Below are positions 15,228 to 18,294 of a DNA stretch of 18,294 nt, one piece after another. Position 1 is the first letter of the stretch. Every line of letters begins with the position of its first letter. The DNA is from Clostridia bacterium. GTDB taxonomy: Bacteria > Bacillota > Clostridia > Caldicoprobacterales > Caldicoprobacteraceae. The stretch is taken from NCBI GenBank assembly GCA_017577715.1, contig PKRC01000024.1:1-18294 (forward strand). Direction: 5' to 3'. Position numbers and translations under genes: made by a program. The notes below the pieces were generated by a model. The model searched no databases and was not told the origin of the DNA. It saw only the letters and a program-made list of their open reading frames with translations.

Positions 15228-15256
15228 ATTATAACCAATAGTGATAATTTTATCAA
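15228..15256 (-). promoter_or_regulatory. Leftward promoter of the repressor-protease-integrase operon
   Basis: On the minus strand, TTGATA (15256-15251), 17 bp, TATAAT (15233-15228). It is close to consensus. Operator copy 1 fills the spacer and copy 2 lies just upstream of the -35 box. Confidence 0.75.
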
Positions 15257-15376
15257 TCCAACTAATAGTGAAAAAACGAGCAATTTAAAGCAAAAAAGAG
15301 AAAATAGGAGGCAAATGCTGCTAATTTATCACTATTAGTTTAAATTACGCTTGAAAAATACAACTAAAAGTGATAA
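15233..15376. promoter_or_regulatory. Repressor operators (four copies) in the divergent control region
   Basis: The consensus is AACTAATAGTGATAA, with a core dyad ACTA-W-TAGT. Copies lie at 15233-15247 (one mismatch), 15260-15274 (mismatch near the end), 15326-15340 (perfect, inverted) and 15362-15376 (one mismatch). Each divergent promoter has one copy in its spacer and one upstream of its -35 box. A fifth copy lies at 15608-15622. Confidence 0.85.
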
Positions 15377-15379
15377 AGT
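15351..15379 (+). promoter_or_regulatory. Rightward early promoter
   Basis: TTGAAA (15351-15356), 17 bp, TAAAGT (15374-15379). It drives the cro-like operon. Operator copy 4 overlaps the spacer and the first bases of the -10 box, as expected for direct repression. Confidence 0.55.
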
Positions 15380-15410
15380 GATATTGTAAAAATTGAGGGG
15401 AGGGGGAGAA

Positions 15411-15671
15411 ATGGCAAATCACATAACACAATTAAGAAAAAGAGCAGGTTTTGAAACGGCCAAAAAAGCAGCTAAAGCACTTGGTATAAGCAATGGTATG
15501 ATGTATCAAATGGAAGGTGGCTACAAGAAGCCCAGTCCAGACCTTGCATTAAAGATGGCCAAGCTGTTTCAATGTACTTTGGAAGAAATTTTTTTACCCT
15601 TCAATACAACTAATAGTGATAAATATCAGACTAGCAGAATGACGCAAAACAAAGAAAGGGGAATCATCTAA
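15411..15671 (+). CDS. Small XRE-family regulator (Cro-like)
   Basis: This 86-residue protein is mostly one HTH_3 domain (about 3-60: ITQLRKRAGFETAKKAAKAL, then GISNGMMYQMEGGYKKPSPD) with a short polar tail. The ATG at 15411 is preferred because GGGGAGGGGG precedes it. As the first gene of the rightward operon, facing the repressor, it takes the Cro position; its exact effect cannot be read from sequence. A perfect operator copy lies inside its 3' end. Its stop is one base before the antirepressor start. Confidence 0.88.
   Translation: MANHITQLRKRAGFETAKKAAKALGISNGMMYQMEGGYKKPSPDLALKMAKLFQCTLEEIFLPFNTTNSDKYQTSRMTQNKERGII
15608..15622 (+). promoter_or_regulatory. Fifth operator copy, inside the cro-like gene
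   Basis: AACTAATAGTGATAA is a perfect match to the consensus, encoding TNSD in the tail of the Cro-like protein. It lies 51 bases before the antirepressor start and could act as a roadblock or looping site. Confidence 0.7.
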
Positions 15672-15672
15672 A

Positions 15673-16335
15673 ATGAATTTTACAATCAAAACCGAGAATT
15701 GGAACGGCCATAAAATCAGATTTGTTTGGCACAATGGTGAATGGTGGGCAGTTTTAGCTGATATTGCTCATCCGCTAGGACTACTGACTAAAAAAGTTGC
15801 TCAACGTTTAAGGGAAACAGAAAAACAAATAGAAAAGGAGGTACTTTCAAGGTACCCCCTTCCAACACCAGGTGGTCTGCAAGAAATGCTCATCGTCAAT
15901 GAGTATGGTATCTATGAAGCAATTACTCAAAGCCGGAAGAAAGAAGCAGTTCAATTCAGATTTTGGGTTTACGACATTCTTAAAGAGCTACGCCAAACAA
16001 TAGGTCTTGAAGGATTCCAAATATTCCGCATGTTGGACAAAGAACACCAGAGAGAGATGATGGCAAAATTAAAGAACAGCTTAAAGCAACCCCAAAAAGT
16101 CGATTATATTAAAGCTAATGTGATAGCAGACAAAGCCGTGAGCAACATCTATGGATTCCCTAAAATGCTTAAGAAAAACGAAATGACACCAGACATGCTG
16201 GTAAAGAGACAAAGCATACTGGAAGATATTGTAGAGCTGATGACGGTCAAAGAGAAATATGGCCTCGATATTTCGGTCTCTCAAACAATTTACAGTAAAT
16301 ACAAAGCAATGCAATTAGAGGAGGCAGCGACATGA
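15673..16335 (+). CDS. Phage antirepressor with BRO-type N-terminal domain
   Basis: This 220-residue protein starts with a BRO-N domain (about 1-110). Visible features are an N-terminal strand-rich segment (IRFVWHNGEWWAVLADIA), a DNA-contact region LGLLTKKVAQRL, MLIVNEYGIYEAITQSRKKE and AVQFRFWVYDILKELR. The C-terminal half is helical (VDYIKANVIADKAVSNIYGF, then KMLKKNEMTPDML), a pattern I know from Firmicutes prophage antirepressors. AAAGGGG lies at the end of the cro-like gene, and the ATG is one base after that stop. Such proteins relieve repression during induction. The stop overlaps the next gene in ATGA. Confidence 0.85.
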   Translation: MNFTIKTENWNGHKIRFVWHNGEWWAVLADIAHPLGLLTKKVAQRLRETEKQIEKEVLSRYPLPTPGGLQEMLIVNEYGIYEAITQSRKKEAVQFRFWVYDILKELRQTIGLEGFQIFRMLDKEHQREMMAKLKNSLKQPQKVDYIKANVIADKAVSNIYGFPKMLKKNEMTPDMLVKRQSILEDIVELMTVKEKYGLDISVSQTIYSKYKAMQLEEAAT

Positions 16336-16541
16336 CGCTTGAGCAACTTGAAAAAGAAAAACCCGAAAAGATTACCGTCAACCAAGCAGCACAAATAATG
16401 GGGGTAACGCCACAATTCTTAAGATTGGCATTACAGAGAGATAAGTTTCCTTTCGGAACAGCAATAAAGTTTACGGGAAGATGGAGCTACTACATCAACA
16501 CTGAGCGGTTCATCAAATACATGAAAGGCGAAATAGCATAA
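16332..16541 (+). CDS. Small HTH DNA-binding protein (excisionase-like)
   Basis: This 69-residue protein contains a winged-helix/MerR-like motif: KITVNQAAQIMGVTPQFLRL, ALQRDKFPFGTAIK, then WSYYINTERFIKYMKGE. It resembles HTH_17 excisionase-type and phage DNA-binding proteins. The ATG overlaps the antirepressor stop and AGAGGAGG lies eight bases upstream. Its place in the early operon of an element with a tyrosine integrase fits an Xis, but small regulators look alike and this is not decisive. Confidence 0.75.
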   Translation: MTLEQLEKEKPEKITVNQAAQIMGVTPQFLRLALQRDKFPFGTAIKFTGRWSYYINTERFIKYMKGEIA

Positions 16542-16555
16542 TTTACCCAACAGCC

Positions 16556-16744
16556 TTGTACCTTGGCAATTACATATCGCCCTGCAAGTACCCGGCATAC
16601 TACCGGAGGCGGGTCTGCGGGGATCGCCACGATGGGTACAAGCCCGGAGCGGGAGCGGACTGGCAAGCCCGGTTGAGGAACGAAGGAGAAAGCAGGGGGG
16701 AGAGAACGGAAGGGGAGGAGGTGAAGAGGTGGAAGAAAAAATAA
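16556..16744 (+). CDS. Possible small Cys/Arg-rich phage protein
   Basis: This frame encodes up to 62 residues, YLGNYISPCKYPAYYRRRVC then GDRHDGYKPGAGADWQARL and a charged tail. The spread of Cys, Tyr, Trp and Gly looks like a folded small domain and recalls short hypothetical proteins of Firmicutes phages, though I cannot name a family. It is clearly richer in G+C than its neighbours. The weak points are the TTG start at 16556 and the lack of a ribosome binding site; no better start exists before the upstream stop at 16502. It overlaps the following gene by 16 bases. Confidence 0.4.
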   Translation: MYLGNYISPCKYPAYYRRRVCGDRHDGYKPGAGADWQARLRNEGESRGERTEGEEVKRWKKK

Positions 16745-16902
16745 ATGCTCTCGAACAACAAGTAAAAACGATAACAATTGTAGTTCTATTGTTAAGCGTT
16801 ATAATCTTTTTCATATCAATCAATTTAGGTAGAACCATAAATAATGTGGGTAGAATTGTAAATATTATAGAAACTATTTCTGAGACTGTTTTAATAAATT
16901 AA
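16729..16902 (+). CDS. Small single-pass membrane protein
   Basis: This 57-residue protein starts at GTG with an excellent AGGAGGTGA immediately upstream (16716-16724). It reads MEEKINALEQQVKT, then a hydrophobic helix (about 15-31, ITIVVLLLSVIIFFISI), then an amphipathic helix (GRTINNVGRIVNIIETISE). Its layout recalls phage superinfection-exclusion or holin-like small membrane proteins, but nothing specific supports either. It converges with, and overlaps by 29 bases, the leftward membrane-protein gene that follows. Confidence 0.6.
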   Translation: MEEKINALEQQVKTITIVVLLLSVIIFFISINLGRTINNVGRIVNIIETISETVLIN

Positions 16903-17512
16903 GTTCTTCTTCTTGAATTTCTATTAACCGTTGGAACGAGCTTTCTATATTGTGTAACGAATTCTCTATATTGGTTAACTGCCTATTGGGTAATTGAGCT
17001 TGAATAAACGTTATTAGAGCAATTATGAACATAATAATGTCTATGATTTGTTTCCAAGTTAAAGGTTTCTTTTGTTTTGATAGTTTTGATATTTCTTCTT
17101 TTGAATCTTCTAATTCTTCAGGCAGTAATTCCTCTATTATGGGTTCGTTGACGATATTTAATGAAGTTTCAGTAAATTTTGAAGCAGTTTTAGGTGATAT
17201 TTCGATTGCAGGCAAATCAAGATTCATTACTTTTATATTTTCTATGATTTTTTGTTGTGCTTGTATAAGCCCTGCAATCTGTGAATTATAGCGTTGGCTG
17301 AAAGCAAGGCTAATATTCTTGTACTGTTCAAGTGCTAAACGTAATGGTTCTATTGATTGGTTGATTATTTTTTGTGAAACCATAAAAGGTTCATATAGTT
17401 GTTTTAATTGTGTTTGTATAGTCATCATGGGTTTAACTATTGCAGGATTAGTAATAATGTCTACTTGACTTTGTATTTTTTCTAGAAGTTTACTGTATTC
17501 TTTTAAAGTCAT
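16874..17512 (-). CDS. Leftward phage-encoded membrane protein with coiled coils
   Basis: This 212-residue protein is not recognised. The ATG at 17512 is chosen because AAAGGAGGTGA ends five bases upstream; the GTG at 17521 lies within that site. The N-terminal 95 residues are helical and rich in Gln and Ile (coiled-coil-like). A linker with Pro and Glu follows (about 100-145, EELLPEELEDSKEE), then a membrane segment (about 153-172, WKQIIDIIMFIIALITFIQA) and a C-terminal coiled coil (180-212, NIENSLHNIESSFQRLIEIQ). It runs against the early operon, as do lysogenic-conversion genes expressed from the prophage. A role in exclusion of other phages is inference only. Confidence 0.7.
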   Translation of the reverse strand: MTLKEYSKLLEKIQSQVDIITNPAIVKPMMTIQTQLKQLYEPFMVSQKIINQSIEPLRLALEQYKNISLAFSQRYNSQIAGLIQAQQKIIENIKVMNLDLPAIEISPKTASKFTETSLNIVNEPIIEELLPEELEDSKEEISKLSKQKKPLTWKQIIDIIMFIIALITFIQAQLPNRQLTNIENSLHNIESSFQRLIEIQEEELNLLKQSQK

Positions 17513-17588
17513 AATATTCACCTCCTTTCTAAGCGAATTTTACCATGCTTAGGAAGGGAGGACAAGCTTTAAGCAAGGAGGGCGTAAA

Positions 17589-18294
17589 TTGAACGACATA
17601 ATAACAATCAATGACAAGCAAATAAGAATCAAGGAATACAAAGGCCAGAGAGTGGTTACTTTTAAAGATATTGATGAAGTTCATCAAAGGCCAGAGGGGA
17701 CAGCGAGAAGAAACTTTAATGAAAACAAACACCGTTTTATTGAAGGTATTGATTATTTCGTACGAAATTCGTACGAAGCAAAAGAAGAGTTTGGAATTAC
17801 AGCACCTAATGGTTTAGTCTTAATAACAGAATCGGGGTACTTGATGCTAGTTAAATCTTTTACAGACGATTTATCCTGGCAAGTTCAACGTCAATTGGTA
17901 AACACATACTTCAGGGCAAAAGAATTAGTGCAACCTATGACGCAAATTCAAATCTTACAACAGGCCGTAAACATTTTAGCAGAACACGAACAGAAGCTGC
18001 TTGCGCTAGAAGAAAAACAACAGATACTCCAGTATAGGATAGAGAACTTAGATGCAGTGAACATCGAAGGCGATCTGCAACAAAGGTTAAATAAGCTAAT
18101 ACGCAAATACGCTTTCAAAAACGGCATACGATACGATGTAGCCTGGGAGCATTTCAAGCAAGCTTACAATACAGCTTTCAGAACAAATCTTGAATTACTC
18201 ATCAACAATTATAAAGCACGGGAAGGTATCAAAAAGCTTACAATTCCTCAATACCTAGCTGTAACGGGACGACTTGAAGATGCCTTAAGAGTTG
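17589..18294 (+). CDS. Phage antirepressor with ORF6N and ORF6C-type domains, 3' truncated by the window
   Basis: The frame starts at TTG 17589 with AAGGAGGG at 17575-17582 and is still open at the last base (235 codons seen). Residues 1-115 match the ORF6N pattern: IRIKEYKGQRVVTFKDIDEV, RRNFNENKHRFIEGIDYF, then LVLITESGYLMLVKSF and WQVQRQLVNTYFRAKE. A coiled linker (about 118-155) leads into an ORF6C-like domain (LNKLIRKYAFKNGIRYDVAW, EHFKQAYNTAFRTN). In Firmicutes phages this combination is an early-operon antirepressor. It is the second antirepressor of this element and of a different type from the BRO protein. It is divergent from the leftward membrane-protein gene, 76 bases away. Confidence 0.85.
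   Translation, partial: MNDIITINDKQIRIKEYKGQRVVTFKDIDEVHQRPEGTARRNFNENKHRFIEGIDYFVRNSYEAKEEFGITAPNGLVLITESGYLMLVKSFTDDLSWQVQRQLVNTYFRAKELVQPMTQIQILQQAVNILAEHEQKLLALEEKQQILQYRIENLDAVNIEGDLQQRLNKLIRKYAFKNGIRYDVAWEHFKQAYNTAFRTNLELLINNYKAREGIKKLTIPQYLAVTGRLEDALRV

Noticed and set aside
15314..15337. Seven-codon leader peptide after AGGAGG
   Set aside because: It lies upstream of the rightward -35 box and covers an operator, so it would not be on the early transcript.

Overview
The window comes from a low-GC, Gram-positive, endospore-forming Clostridia-type bacterium. The evidence is the hpf-secA-prfB gene order, an RF2 gene with a programmed frameshift, a Spo0E-like phosphatase, strong AGGAGG ribosome binding sites, many GTG and TTG starts, and a Tyr-rich ferritin-like protein that looks sporulation-linked. 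I cannot name the genus.

Region 1 (1-8600) is ordinary chromosome. It starts inside an amino-acid ABC transporter operon: the end of the binding protein, an attenuator-like hairpin, the permease, the ATPase and a two-helix membrane protein. A convergent Spo0E-like gene follows. Next come hpf (with a near-consensus SigH promoter), secA (with a SigA-type promoter), prfB (zero-frame start at 6418, +1 shift at 6490-6496) and a stand-alone cheW behind a gene-free stretch of about 480 bp.

Region 2 (8600-12400) is accessory and partly decayed. It holds a leftward ferritin-like gene whose N-terminus is one-third tyrosine, a wrecked lysine 2,3-aminomutase (KamA-family) pseudogene with at least three frame changes, several stops and a large internal deletion, and an AT-rich three-gene cassette. 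The cassette encodes a soluble protein that distantly resembles the TIGR04255 family and two small two-helix membrane proteins; its function is unknown.

Region 3 (12400-12780) is a composite attachment region. It contains the 3' half of a tRNA-Leu(CAA) and, about 220 bp away, the 3' half of a tRNA-Pro(GGG), both on the minus strand and both cut at the start of the anticodon stem. Each is followed downstream by a terminator. Beside them lie three and two copies of a TGTTRGYTAC motif in exact 11-bp phase, as expected for arm-type integrase sites.

Region 4 (12780-18294) is the left part of a prophage or phage-like integrative element. A leftward lysogeny operon (XRE repressor, ImmA/IrrE protease with zinc ribbons and an SSB-like C-terminal tip, tyrosine integrase) faces a rightward early operon (Cro-like XRE, BRO-type antirepressor, HTH/excisionase-like protein, small proteins, ORF6N-type antirepressor running off the end). 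Five copies of a 15-bp operator sit over the two divergent promoters and inside the cro-like gene. A leftward membrane protein gene lies against the early operon.
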